The notes beneath the pieces are model-generated. The model was not told where the DNA came from, searched no databases, and saw nothing but the letters and a program-made list of their open reading frames with translations. From NCBI RefSeq assembly GCF_003703975.1, contig NZ_QTJY01000002.1, positions 558,001-622,000 on the forward strand: 64,000 nt of DNA, written 5' to 3'. The stretch comes from Larkinella soli. Its GTDB lineage: Bacteria; Bacteroidota; Bacteroidia; Cytophagales; Spirosomataceae. Of the stretch, positions 9,999 to 19,035 are shown in pieces. The translations under genes and the position numbers were made by a program. Positions within the stretch are counted from its first letter, which is position 1; the number at the start of each line of letters is the position of its first letter.

Positions 9999-10102
9999 AC
10001 CACCCCCCGGCCCCCTCCTAAAACAGGAGGGGGTGGCTTCGCAGGTTTTTAAATTTAGCGGAGCACTCCCCCTCCTTACCAAGGAGGGGGCCGGGGGGTG
10101 GT
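9999..10102. repeat. GC-rich palindromic intergenic element, copy A (long form)
   Basis: The element is bounded by inverted ends, ACCACCCCCCGGCCCCC on the left and its complement on the right. Inside are two smaller hairpins made of CCCCCTCC/GGAGGGGG arms, separated by an AT-rich spacer. It begins 5 bases after the SusD stop and ends 23 bases before the next ATG. A near-identical long copy is at 46056-46158 and a short one at 13848-13894. It encodes nothing and resembles a REP/MITE-like element. Confidence 0.9.
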
Positions 10103-10124
10103 CCTCACCTTAAAACCGACATCC

Positions 10125-11543
10125 ATGAGCAACATTCCCATCACCGCCACCCTGGCCGAGCGCCGGGAAGCCACGGGCCCCTACGGGACGGCAGTCGCCG
10201 GAACGAAAGCCGCCGGGCCGGAACAGCCGGAATGGAACGGCATCGAGAAAGCCGTCTTCCGCGTCGCCTTCCTCTATTTTGTGCTCCAGGCCGTTCCGCT
10301 CGACTGGAAGTTCTACCGCGACCTGTTCTCCGTCAACTGGGCGGCCGTTTCCTATGGTGATATTTTTCACCTGACGCGCTACCAGCCCCGGTTTTTCGGA
10401 GAAGAGGACACTTTCGCCAACTGGGCGGTTCTACTGGGCATTGCGGTGGTGGGCGCCTTCCTCTGGGGCAGCCGCGACCGCAACCGGAAGAATTACGACA
10501 CCGCCTGGTACGGGCTGCGGGTCATCCTGCGCTACCGGCTGGCGGTGGCCCTGCTCGGCTACGGTTTTCTGAAACTGTTCCCGGTACTGGCCCCAGAGCC
10601 GTCGATCAGTAACCTGAACACCAATTACGGTGACTTCACGGACTGGAAAATCTTCTCGATGAGCCTCGGCATCGTGCCGTCCTACGAATCGTTTCTGGGG
10701 CTGGTCGAAATTATCGGTGCGCTGCTCCTGCTGAACCGAAAAACCGCTTCGATCGGCGCGTTTCTGATCCTGTCGTTTCTGGGCAACGTGTTCATGTCGA
10801 ATCTGGCCTATGAGGGCGGGGAATACGTCTACAGCTTTTACCTGATCACGATGGCGCTGGTGCTGCTGGCCTTCGACGCCCTGCGCATCTACCACCTCCT
10901 GACGCTCGAACGCCCGACCGCTCCGAACCGCTTCCGTCCGGTCTTTCAGGGTCGGCTGAAACCGTTGCGGCCGGCGCTGAAGGCGGCTTTCGTGCTGTTC
11001 TTCGTCGGTTTTTACGGTTATAAGGTCTACGCCGGTTACCGGGAAGGAACCTACCAGTTTCCGCAGAAACCGGGTCTGGCCGATGCCGCCGGGCTGTATA
11101 ACGTCAGCGAGTTCCGCATCAACGGGCAGACGCTCCCCTACTCCCTTACCGACCCGGTTCGCTGGCAGGATGTGGTTTTCGAGAAATGGGCCACGATCAG
11201 CATCCGTTCCAACCGCCCCGTCACCCTCGACCGCACGAACGTCGAGGTAATTCACCGCAACGATGCCGACCGCAATTACGAGTATGCAGGCTCGGCCGGA
11301 CGGCAATACTACGCCTACGACATCGACCCGCAGCAGTCGGTGCTGACGCTGGAAAACCGCAACCGAAACCAGCCGGCCGAACGCCTGACGCTCCGGTTCA
11401 GCCGCCCGAATCCGAACACGATCATCCTGGAAGGCACCGACGACCGCCGGAACACGATCTATGCGGTATTGCAGAAAACCGACAAGAAATACCTTCTGGA
11501 CGAAGCCCGGAAAACCGGCCGGCGCAATGGCCTGAAACTGTAA
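10125..11543 (+). CDS. DoxX-like multi-pass membrane protein with extracytoplasmic C-terminal domain (paralog 1)
   Basis: The 472-residue protein has a hydrophobic N-terminal two thirds with several membrane segments and the DoxX-type sequence LGYGFLKLFPV near residue 150. A polar C-terminal domain after about residue 310 contains YNVSEFRINGQTLPYS and RWQDVVFEKW. It resembles the DoxX/DoxD family, whose best-known members are the thiosulfate:quinone oxidoreductase subunits DoxD/DoxA. ATG 10125 is chosen because the earlier in-frame GTG (10098) lies inside the palindromic element. It is followed after 21 bases by a clear paralog. A redox role in sulfur metabolism is suggested by context only. 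Confidence 0.75.
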   Translation: MSNIPITATLAERREATGPYGTAVAGTKAAGPEQPEWNGIEKAVFRVAFLYFVLQAVPLDWKFYRDLFSVNWAAVSYGDIFHLTRYQPRFFGEEDTFANWAVLLGIAVVGAFLWGSRDRNRKNYDTAWYGLRVILRYRLAVALLGYGFLKLFPVLAPEPSISNLNTNYGDFTDWKIFSMSLGIVPSYESFLGLVEIIGALLLLNRKTASIGAFLILSFLGNVFMSNLAYEGGEYVYSFYLITMALVLLAFDALRIYHLLTLERPTAPNRFRPVFQGRLKPLRPALKAAFVLFFVGFYGYKVYAGYREGTYQFPQKPGLADAAGLYNVSEFRINGQTLPYSLTDPVRWQDVVFEKWATISIRSNRPVTLDRTNVEVIHRNDADRNYEYAGSAGRQYYAYDIDPQQSVLTLENRNRNQPAERLTLRFSRPNPNTIILEGTDDRRNTIYAVLQKTDKKYLLDEARKTGRRNGLKL

Positions 11544-11564
11544 CCTTATCCCAACTGATCCGTC

Positions 11565-13208
11565 ATGGCTATTCAAAAACATACGTCCGACGCCCCCGTG
11601 CTGGAGTCGGTCCCGGTCGCCGAACCGCAGCCGGCCGTGGAAAGCCGCCCGGCCGAATCCCGGTCCTGGACACCCGCGCAGCGGTTCTGGTTCCGCGTCG
11701 CCTTCATCTTCTTTACGGTATTCAGCATACCGACGACGCTCGACTGGTATGCCAACGTCCTGAGCTTCGACTGGCTGCACCTGCACTACCGCGACCTCTA
11801 CGAAATCGCCCGGTTTTCGCCCAGCCTGCTCCGGTATTTCGGTGTCGAGCGCGGGGGCGGTGGTGAAGGGGGCGGCCGCAGCCCGCTGCTCGGCTACGAA
11901 GACTGGTTCGTCCTGCTCGGTATTGCCCTCGTGGGGGCCGTCATCTGGACCGCCCTCGACCGCAAACGCCGGGAATACGACATTCTGTACTACTGGCTCC
12001 GGACCATCGTGCGGTATCGGGCCGGAATCGGCATCATCGGCTTCGGCTTCACCAAACTGTTCCCGACGCAGATGCCGTATCCCTCGGAGGGCCTGCTGAA
12101 CACGGATTTCGGCGATTTCACGGCCCAGAAAATTTTCTGGATGTCGGTCGGGATCGTGCCCTGGTACCAGGTGTTCACCGGTTTCGTCGAGATTCTGGCG
12201 GGCGCCATGCTGTTCTTCCGGGGCACGACCACCATCGGTGCGGCTCTTCTTTTCGGGGCGCTGGGCGACATCGTGTTCGTCAACTTCGCCTACGACGGCG
12301 GGGTTCACGTCTACAGTTCCTATTTTGTTCTGATGGCGCTGTTCCTGATGATCTACGATGCCCGCCGGGTCTATAACCTCCTGGTTCTGGAGCGGTTCAC
12401 GGTGCCGATTCACTTCTACCCCGACTTCTCGAAGGGCTGGCTGAAATACCTCCGCATCGGGCTGAAAACCGCCACCATCGCCATTTTTCTGGTCTGGTTC
12501 ACCTGGCTGGAATACATCAACTTCAATTTCGATCCGTATAAGCAGCCGGCCATGAAAGGCGTTACGGCCCTGCGCGGCCTGTACAACGTAACGGAGTTTC
12601 GCCTGAACAACAAAGTGATTCCGTACTCACCGACCGATACCGTGCGCTGGCAGAGCGCGACCTTCGAGAAATGGTCGAGCCTGACCTTCAAAGTCAACAA
12701 ACCGACCCGGCTCGACCTCTCCAACGGGGGTGGCGCGCCCATGCGCGACCTGAACCGGACGTTCGAGGTGTCGGGCGTCGCGGGCGGCCGGCGGGTGTTT
12801 TACTACGACGCCGATACGGTGGATCAGGTGCTGTATCTCCAGGACAAGATCCGGAAGAACAACCGCGCCACCGTCGACGGGAAGGAGATCGCAGCCGGAA
12901 ATGCCCGGAAAAACCGGGAGAAACCCGAAGCGGACCAATGGATTCCGAAGGTGGCCCTGGCCCGCATCGGCAGTGAGGTGACCCGCATCGACCCGCGCGG
13001 TTACACCACCCGCCGGGAGCGCGGCATCGCCGAAGAAACCCGGCCGGTGAAACGCAACCGCATGATCCTGAAATACAGCACCACCGACGGCTCCCGCGTC
13101 ATCCTGACCGGAGTCGACGAACGGAAGGATTCCATTTATGTCGTCCTGGACCGCGTCAACCGGAAGTACGCGCTTTCGGAGAGCAGCCTCCAGGCCGGGA
13201 AGTATTGA
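11565..13208 (+). CDS. DoxX-like multi-pass membrane protein with extracytoplasmic C-terminal domain (paralog 2)
   Basis: At 547 residues this is a longer paralog of the preceding gene. The two share the DoxX-type core (GFGFTKLFP here), the tail motif YNVTEFRLNNKVIPYSPTDT, and FEKW followed by a beta-rich end. It differs by an insertion of about 60 charged residues in the C-terminal domain (roughly 430-490) and by a Gly/Glu-rich stretch near residue 95. It ends 3 bases before the cytochrome gene, so the two are almost certainly cotranscribed. The tandem pair may form a heterodimeric membrane complex; its activity is unknown. Confidence 0.75.
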   Translation: MAIQKHTSDAPVLESVPVAEPQPAVESRPAESRSWTPAQRFWFRVAFIFFTVFSIPTTLDWYANVLSFDWLHLHYRDLYEIARFSPSLLRYFGVERGGGGEGGGRSPLLGYEDWFVLLGIALVGAVIWTALDRKRREYDILYYWLRTIVRYRAGIGIIGFGFTKLFPTQMPYPSEGLLNTDFGDFTAQKIFWMSVGIVPWYQVFTGFVEILAGAMLFFRGTTTIGAALLFGALGDIVFVNFAYDGGVHVYSSYFVLMALFLMIYDARRVYNLLVLERFTVPIHFYPDFSKGWLKYLRIGLKTATIAIFLVWFTWLEYINFNFDPYKQPAMKGVTALRGLYNVTEFRLNNKVIPYSPTDTVRWQSATFEKWSSLTFKVNKPTRLDLSNGGGAPMRDLNRTFEVSGVAGGRRVFYYDADTVDQVLYLQDKIRKNNRATVDGKEIAAGNARKNREKPEADQWIPKVALARIGSEVTRIDPRGYTTRRERGIAEETRPVKRNRMILKYSTTDGSRVILTGVDERKDSIYVVLDRVNRKYALSESSLQAGKY

Positions 13209-13211
13209 CCC

Positions 13212-13838
13212 ATGAGCGAAAAAACCACCTTTTCGATTCAGCAATCATTGGGATTGGGTCTGGCGGGTTTTCTGCTGCTGTACACGTTGCAGGCGTGTTA
13301 TCGAGCCAACGGCGGAGACCTGCCCGACCGGTCCCATACCAACAGGAGCCAGGCCGGGGACACCCTCGGCCACCCCTCCCGCTTCGGCTTCGGCCGACCG
13401 GCCACGGCCCGGGAAATTGCCGTTCTGGACATCGATGTCCGGCCCGACGGTCTGGGACTGCCGTCCGGGTCGGGCACGGTGCCGGCCGGGAAGGGACTGT
13501 TTTCGGCCCGATGCGCGGCTTGTCATGGGGTCGACGGCACGGGCGGCACCGGCGGGCGGCTGGTCGTCACCGCCTTCACGGCGAAGGAGAAGGCCATCGG
13601 CAATTACTGGCCTTACGCCACCACCCTTTTCGACTATATCCGCCGGGCCATGCCCTACAACGCGCCCGGCTCCCTCACCAGTGATGAGGTCTACAGCCTG
13701 ACCGCTTACCTGCTCCACGCCAATCGCCTGCTCGACTCCACCGCCGTCCTGAATGCCCGATCCCTGCCCAAAGTGGTCATGCCCGCCCGGAAATTTTTCG
13801 TCCCCGACGACCGCCGGGGTGGCCCGGAAGTGCGGTAG
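13212..13838 (+). CDS. SoxD/SorB-like monoheme cytochrome c lipoprotein
   Basis: This 208-residue protein has a membrane leader ending in a lipobox (LQAC, Cys29) and one heme-binding CAACH motif (residues 101-105). The C-terminal segment RRAMPYNAPGSLTSDEVYSLTAYLLHAN holds the likely distal Met ligand and closely resembles the tail of SoxD, the cytochrome partner of sulfur dehydrogenase SoxC. Its gene lies just before the SoxC-type gene, so it is the obvious electron acceptor for sulfite oxidation at the periplasmic face of a membrane. The cytochrome call is secure; the partner assignment is inferred from similarity and order. Confidence 0.88.
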   Translation: MSEKTTFSIQQSLGLGLAGFLLLYTLQACYRANGGDLPDRSHTNRSQAGDTLGHPSRFGFGRPATAREIAVLDIDVRPDGLGLPSGSGTVPAGKGLFSARCAACHGVDGTGGTGGRLVVTAFTAKEKAIGNYWPYATTLFDYIRRAMPYNAPGSLTSDEVYSLTAYLLHANRLLDSTAVLNARSLPKVVMPARKFFVPDDRRGGPEVR

Positions 13839-13847
13839 CTGGTGCAT

Positions 13848-13894
13848 ACCACCCCCCGGCCCCCTCCTGTTTTAGGAGGGGGCCGGGGGGTGGT
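13848..13894. repeat. GC-rich palindromic intergenic element, copy B (short form)
   Basis: A perfect 21-bp stem (left arm starting ACCACCCCCCGG, right arm ending CCGGGGGGTGGT) closes on a 5-base loop. It consists only of the outer arms of the long copies. It lies between the cytochrome and SoxC-type genes, so it may act as a transcript stabiliser or attenuator within the operon. Confidence 0.9.
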
Positions 13895-13941
13895 CAGGCC
13901 GGGGCAAGCTGTTTGGGATATAGAAAACGAAATCTTAAACC

Positions 13942-15177
13942 ATGGCATTAAATCCCAAAATAAACCGACGTACCCTGCTGGGCGGGGCCGCTACGGCCGC
14001 GGTGGCGATTGCACACACCTCGGTGGCGAAGGCCGTTCAGGTCGGTATTTCGGAGAAGGAACTCCGGGCCGACGACCCGACGAAAGCGCCCGGCCCACTG
14101 CCCGGCGAGCGCGGCACCCGGTCGCCGTTCGAGAAGGCGGTGAAGAAACCGTCGGATATTTCTTCGCGTACCCCCCTGCAGGACCTGTACGGCATCATCA
14201 CCCCTTCGGACCTGCATTTTGAGCGCCACCACGCCGGTATACCCGCCCTCGACCCCGCCAAATACGAACTGGTTATTCACGGCATGGTGGACCGCCCGCT
14301 GGTGTTTACCCTGGCGGACCTGAAGCGGTTTCCGTCGGTGTCACGCATCTGTTTTCTGGAATGTTCGGGCAACTACCGGGGTCGCGGCACCAACGAAAAG
14401 CTGTCTCCGCAGGACATCTGCGGCCTCACCAGCCAGAGCGAGTGGACCGGCGTCATGCTCTCGACCCTCTTCCGGGAAGTGGGCGTCCAGCCCAAAGCCT
14501 CCTGGTTTCTGGCCGAAGGTACCGATGCGGCCGTCATGACCCGCAGCGTGCCGGTGGCGAAAGGCTGGGACGACGCCATGATCGTCTACGCCCAGAACGG
14601 CGAGGCCCTCCGGCCCGAACAGGGCTACCCCGCCCGGCTGTTTCTGCCCGGCTGGGAAGGCAACGCCAGCGTCAAGTGGCTCCGGCGCATCGAACTGTCC
14701 GACCAGCCGTTCATGACGCGGGAGGAAACGTCCAAATACACCGAGCCGATCAAAGACGGCAAAATCCGGCAGTTCAGCTTCACCATCGATGCCCGCTCGA
14801 TCATCACTTACCCCACCTATCCGGCGCAGGTGCAGAAAGGCTGGATCGAAATCCGGGGCCTCGCCTGGAGCGGCCGGGGGCGGGTTACGAAGGTGGAGGT
14901 CAGTACCGACAACGGGAAAAGCTGGCAAACCGCCCGACTGCAGGACCCCGTGCTGGACAAGGCCCATACGCAGTTCCGGCACCTCTGGCCCTGGGACGGC
15001 CGGGAAACCGTGATTATGAGCCGCGTGACCGACCAGACCGGCTATGTCCAGCCTACCCTCGCCGAGCTGCTGGCCGCCCGGGGGGAAGACACCGGCGGTT
15101 ACCACCTGAACCCAATCGCAGCCTGGCGCATCCGCCCCGACGGGCAGGTGTTGTTTCGTCCCGAAAACTGGAAATGA
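13942..15177 (+). CDS. soxC: SoxC-type molybdenum sulfite dehydrogenase
   Basis: The 411-residue protein carries a twin-arginine-like leader (INRRTLLGGAATAAVAIAH) and should be exported folded with its molybdopterin cofactor. The Mo-binding region includes the cysteine in CFLECSGN (about residues 136-143), followed by GLTSQSEWTGV as in SoxC. The dimerisation domain follows (about 280-385). Enzymes of this family oxidise sulfite, or protein-bound sulfane sulfur, to sulfate and pass electrons to a cytochrome c, here probably the SoxD-like lipoprotein upstream. No SoxXYZ, SoxA or SoxB is present in the window, so free sulfite is the more likely substrate. Its stop overlaps the next start by 4 bases. 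Confidence 0.87.
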   Translation: MALNPKINRRTLLGGAATAAVAIAHTSVAKAVQVGISEKELRADDPTKAPGPLPGERGTRSPFEKAVKKPSDISSRTPLQDLYGIITPSDLHFERHHAGIPALDPAKYELVIHGMVDRPLVFTLADLKRFPSVSRICFLECSGNYRGRGTNEKLSPQDICGLTSQSEWTGVMLSTLFREVGVQPKASWFLAEGTDAAVMTRSVPVAKGWDDAMIVYAQNGEALRPEQGYPARLFLPGWEGNASVKWLRRIELSDQPFMTREETSKYTEPIKDGKIRQFSFTIDARSIITYPTYPAQVQKGWIEIRGLAWSGRGRVTKVEVSTDNGKSWQTARLQDPVLDKAHTQFRHLWPWDGRETVIMSRVTDQTGYVQPTLAELLAARGEDTGGYHLNPIAAWRIRPDGQVLFRPENWK

Positions 15178-16628
15178 ATTTGAAAACCGCGTCTCATACC
15201 GATTTTGATGCCGTCGTCGTCGGTTCCGGGCCGAACGGGCTGGCCGCTGCCGTTACGTTGCAGCAGGAGGGCCTGTCGGTGCTGCTGGTGGAGGGGAAAG
15301 ACACCATCGGCGGGGGGCTGCGGTCGGCGGAGCTGACGCTGCCCGGTTTTGTCCACGACATCTGCTCGGCCATTCATCCGCTCGCCGTCGGATCGCCTTT
15401 CCTCCAGTCGCTGCCGCTGGGGGAACACGGCCTCGAATATATTTTCCCGCCCGTGGCGGCCGCCCACCCGCTCGACGACGGCACGGCCGCGGCCCTCTGC
15501 CATAATCTGGAGCAAACCGCCTTCCGACTGGGCGCGGACGCCGACGCGTATCGTTCGCTGATCGAGCCGCTGGTCGGGGTCTGGCCCGCCATCGATACCG
15601 ACGTGCTGGGGCCGCTGACGTTCCCGAAACACCCCATCGACTTTGCCCGGTTTGGGTTGAAAGCCCTGCCTCCGGCTGCGCTGCTGGCCCGGCTTTTCAG
15701 GACGAAAGAAGCGCGGGGCCTGTGGGCCGGGATGGCCGCCCACTCCATCCAGCCGCTCTCCAATCTGGCCACCTCCGCCATCGGGCTGGTGCTGATGGTG
15801 GCGGCTCACCGGCGTGGGTGGCCCCTTCCAAAAGGCGGCTCTCAGCAGATTTCCAACGCCCTGGCTTCGTACTTCCGGTCGCTGGGCGGGAAGATCGAAA
15901 CCGGTTTCCACGTCGGAAATCTCGCGCAGCTCCCCTCCGCCCGGGCGGTTCTGTTCGATCTGACGCCCCGGCAACTGCTGGAAATTGCCGGACACCGGTT
16001 TTCGTGGGTATACCGCCGGCAGCTGAACCGGTATCGCCACGGCATGGGCGTCTTTAAAATGGATTGGGCGCTGGACGGCCCCGTTCCCTTCACGGCCGAA
16101 GCCGCCCGGCAGGCCGGCACGGTTCACCTCGGCAACACGCTGGAAGAGATTGCGGCTTCGGAGCAGGCGACCTGGAACGGCGCCCACCCCGATCGGCCCT
16201 TCGTGCTGCTGGCCCAGCAGAGCCTCTTCGACCCGACCCGCGCGCCCGAAGGCAAACACACCCTCTGGGGGTACTGCCATGTTCCGAACGGTTCGCGGGT
16301 GGATATGACCGAAGCCATCGAGCGGCAGATCGAGCGGTTTGCACCCGGCTTTCGGGACCGCATTCTGGCCCGGCATACCCTAAATACCGAACAGATGGAG
16401 GCCCACAACCCCAACTACATCGGGGGCGACATCAACGGGGGCGTCATCGACCTGGCGCAGCTGTTCACCCGGCCCGCCCTGCGGTGGTCGCCCTACCGGA
16501 CATCGGCGAAGGGGCTGTATCTCTGTTCCTCCTCCACTCCGCCGGGCGCGGGCGTCCACGGCATGTGCGGCTTCCACGCGGCCCGACAGGCGCTGAAAGA
16601 CGAGTTCTCAACCGAAATCCAGCTATGA
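15174..16628 (+). CDS. FAD-dependent oxidoreductase, phytoene-desaturase-like
   Basis: This 484-residue flavoprotein opens with a Rossmann dinucleotide-binding motif (VVGSGPNGLAAAV, about residues 13-25) and the second FAD motif GGGLRSAELT, and ends with a C-terminal FAD-binding segment around PPGAGVHGMCG. This layout belongs to the CrtI/COG1233 amine-oxidase-like group. No signal peptide is seen, so it is cytoplasmic. The ATG at 15174 overlaps the SoxC stop in an ATGA arrangement, which points to translational coupling. Its substrate is unknown; the context suggests oxidation of the carbon skeleton of the compound handled by the operon. Confidence 0.8.
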   Translation: MNLKTASHTDFDAVVVGSGPNGLAAAVTLQQEGLSVLLVEGKDTIGGGLRSAELTLPGFVHDICSAIHPLAVGSPFLQSLPLGEHGLEYIFPPVAAAHPLDDGTAAALCHNLEQTAFRLGADADAYRSLIEPLVGVWPAIDTDVLGPLTFPKHPIDFARFGLKALPPAALLARLFRTKEARGLWAGMAAHSIQPLSNLATSAIGLVLMVAAHRRGWPLPKGGSQQISNALASYFRSLGGKIETGFHVGNLAQLPSARAVLFDLTPRQLLEIAGHRFSWVYRRQLNRYRHGMGVFKMDWALDGPVPFTAEAARQAGTVHLGNTLEEIAASEQATWNGAHPDRPFVLLAQQSLFDPTRAPEGKHTLWGYCHVPNGSRVDMTEAIERQIERFAPGFRDRILARHTLNTEQMEAHNPNYIGGDINGGVIDLAQLFTRPALRWSPYRTSAKGLYLCSSSTPPGAGVHGMCGFHAARQALKDEFSTEIQL

Positions 16629-17551
16629 AAAAAGCCCGTTTGACCCTGCTGCTGGCCGTCTGTCTGGCCGCTTTCCGGCTGTCGGCCCAGACCCCGGCCA
16701 ACCCGCTCTGGCACGAACAGAAGGTAAAGAATTACCTGCCCCACATGACGGTGCCCGAGGTCCGCGAGCTGCTGACCCGGACCGATATGGTCATCATTCC
16801 CATCGCGGCTCTCGAACAGCACGGCCTGCACCTGCCCATCGGCACCGACTACCTGAACGGCGTGGAGCGGGCCAAGCTGGTGGCGCAGAAAACCGACGTA
16901 CTGGTGGCCCCGGTGCTGCTCGTCGGGCAGTCGCCCTACCACATGGAGTTTCCCGGCACCATCTCGCTGTCGGCGGAAACCATCGTGAAGGTGCATCTGG
17001 AAGCCGTGCAGTCGCTGCTTCAGCATGGTTTCAAGCGGTTTCTGATCCTGAACGCCCACGGCGGTAACAAGGCCATCTGTACGTATCTCGTCGATCGCAT
17101 TAACCAGGAAACCGCCGGCATCGCCGTCGAACTGGCCGAAGCCGTAGCCCCCTTCCGGACACCCTCCACCCTGCCGAAGGGCAAAGAGAAAGTCTTCGAC
17201 CGGCACGCGGGCGTGAGTGAAACCTCGTCGTCGCTCTACCTCATTCCGAATCTGGTCCGGATGGATCAGGCCGAAACTGCCCGCCTGTTCATGCCGAAAC
17301 ATATGGAAGCCATGGTGCCGGAGGTGCTGGACGGCGACCCGACGGCCAACCTGGTCTTTCTGGCGGAGGGGCTGAAGGCCAAACAGACCGGCAAAAAAAC
17401 GTCGGCGGCCGAGATGTCGACCACCGGCGTCTGGGGCATCGGCGACCTGAAAGCCGCATCGGCCGAGCGGGGCCGCGACGAAGCGGAACGATTTGTGGAT
17501 GCGGCCGTAAAATTCATCGAAAAATGGAAATCACTTCGTCCCAAAAACTGA
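16625..17551 (+). CDS. Exported creatininase-family amidohydrolase
   Basis: The 308-residue protein has a signal peptide (cleavage after LSAQ, about residue 22), unusual for this mainly cytoplasmic family. The creatininase metal-binding motifs are present: LEQHGLHLPIGTD (about residues 62-74) and NAHGGN (about 147). Family members are metal-dependent hydrolases opening cyclic or linear amides such as creatinine. The start overlaps the previous stop (ATGA). In this block it might cleave an amide or lactam in the periplasm to release the sulfur-bearing part. Family call firm, substrate unknown. Confidence 0.83.
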   Translation: MKKARLTLLLAVCLAAFRLSAQTPANPLWHEQKVKNYLPHMTVPEVRELLTRTDMVIIPIAALEQHGLHLPIGTDYLNGVERAKLVAQKTDVLVAPVLLVGQSPYHMEFPGTISLSAETIVKVHLEAVQSLLQHGFKRFLILNAHGGNKAICTYLVDRINQETAGIAVELAEAVAPFRTPSTLPKGKEKVFDRHAGVSETSSSLYLIPNLVRMDQAETARLFMPKHMEAMVPEVLDGDPTANLVFLAEGLKAKQTGKKTSAAEMSTTGVWGIGDLKAASAERGRDEAERFVDAAVKFIEKWKSLRPKN

Positions 17552-19008
17552 GCGGAACGGCCGAAAAAAGTCGCGACTGGTTCTCCTACGGCCCCCTGCT
17601 GCTCGGGCCGCTGGTATTTGGGGGACTGGCCTTTTCGGGGCTGGTCCCGCTCGAACACCGGCTGCAGCTGGTGCTGGGCGTGGCCGGCTGGATTATGGTC
17701 TGGTGGATTACCGAAGCCGTTCCGATGCCGGTAACGGCTTTTCTGCCGCTGGTGCTGTTTCCGTCGCTGGGCATCCTCGACCTGAACACGACGGCGGCTA
17801 ACTATACCAACCCGACGGTGCTGCTGTTTCTGTCGGGGTTCATCTTCGCCCTGGCGATGGAGCAGCACCGGCTCCACGTCCGGATTGCGCTACACATCGT
17901 CCGGCGGGTCGGCACGGCCAGCCACCGGCTCGTACTGGGCTTCATGACGGCCACGGCCTTCGTCAGCATGTGGGTGAACAACACGGCGGCCGCCCTGCTG
18001 ATGCTGCCCATCGCCGGCTCGGTGATGACGCTCATGGAAGAAGACTTTTCCCGGCTGGGCGGCCGGCAGGCTTACCGCAACTTTTCAAAAAGTATGCTGC
18101 TTGGGCTGGCTTATGCCGCCAGCATCGGAGGTATCGCCACCTCCATCGGCACGCCGACCAACGCGGTGCTGGTCGGGTATCTGCGCGAGCTGTACCGGAT
18201 CGATCTGTCGTTTTCAGGCTGGTTCATCGTCGGCTTTCCGCTGGCGGTGCTGATGCTGACGGCGGCTTACTTCATTCTGACAAAGCTGCTGTTCCGGGTC
18301 AGGATGGAGGCCATCCCGGATGCGTCCGACATCATCGCCCGCAAGATCGAGGCCCTGGGGCCGGTGACCTACCAGGAATACGCCGTCAGTGTGCTGTTCA
18401 GCCTGACGGCGGCCGGCTGGATTTTCCGAACGGTGCTGGCCGAATGGCTGGGAGCCGGGTTTCTGAACGATACCATCATCGGAATGTCGGGCGCCCTGCT
18501 GCTGTTCATCCTCCCCGACCGCAAGGCCCGCAGCGGGCTGCTGTTCGACTGGACCGCGATGGCGAAGCTGCCCTGGGGCATTCTGTTCATCATCGGCGGC
18601 GGGCTGGCCTTAGCCAAAACCCTTGAAAGTTCGGGCCTCATCAAACTGATCGGGGAAACGGTCGCGGCCTCCGGAAGTCACAACCCGTGGTATCTGCTGA
18701 CGGCGCTCACCGGGGTCACGCTGCTCCTGAAGCTGATCATCGCCAATACCGCCCTGGCCACCGTCGCCCTACCGATGGCGTTCGGAATTGCCGATGCGCT
18801 GGGTCTGCCGCCGATCGTGCTGGCGGCTCCCGTCACCTTTGCCGCCAGTTTCGCCTTCGTGCTGCCCATGTCCACCCCGCCCAACGCCATCGTCCTGACC
18901 ACGGGCCAGGTGACCGTTCGGGACATGATCCGGGCCGGGCTGCCGCTCACCGCAGTCGGCTTCCTGCTGCTGATTGCAGCCGCAAAAATTTACCAATCAA
19001 TGGTTTAA
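17524..19008 (+). CDS. SLC13/DASS-family sodium:anion symporter
   Basis: This 494-residue protein has about 11-12 membrane segments and the two halves typical of divalent-anion:sodium symporters, with SNT-like signatures WVNNTAAALLMLPIA (about 150) and ANTALATVALPMA (about 415). Relatives carry sulfate, succinate or other dicarboxylates. ATG 17524 lies inside the end of the creatininase gene (28-base overlap), consistent with coupled translation. Next to a sulfite dehydrogenase, sulfate, sulfonate or a dicarboxylate product are candidates. Confidence 0.86.
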   Translation: MEITSSQKLSGTAEKSRDWFSYGPLLLGPLVFGGLAFSGLVPLEHRLQLVLGVAGWIMVWWITEAVPMPVTAFLPLVLFPSLGILDLNTTAANYTNPTVLLFLSGFIFALAMEQHRLHVRIALHIVRRVGTASHRLVLGFMTATAFVSMWVNNTAAALLMLPIAGSVMTLMEEDFSRLGGRQAYRNFSKSMLLGLAYAASIGGIATSIGTPTNAVLVGYLRELYRIDLSFSGWFIVGFPLAVLMLTAAYFILTKLLFRVRMEAIPDASDIIARKIEALGPVTYQEYAVSVLFSLTAAGWIFRTVLAEWLGAGFLNDTIIGMSGALLLFILPDRKARSGLLFDWTAMAKLPWGILFIIGGGLALAKTLESSGLIKLIGETVAASGSHNPWYLLTALTGVTLLLKLIIANTALATVALPMAFGIADALGLPPIVLAAPVTFAASFAFVLPMSTPPNAIVLTTGQVTVRDMIRAGLPLTAVGFLLLIAAAKIYQSMV

Positions 19009-19035
19009 CCCTTTACTAATTAGTCGCTTAACCTC

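Noticed and set aside
10431-12413. 660-codon minus-strand frame opposite the two DoxX-like genes
   Set aside because: Low-complexity translation without domains, fully covered by two conserved genes on the plus strand.
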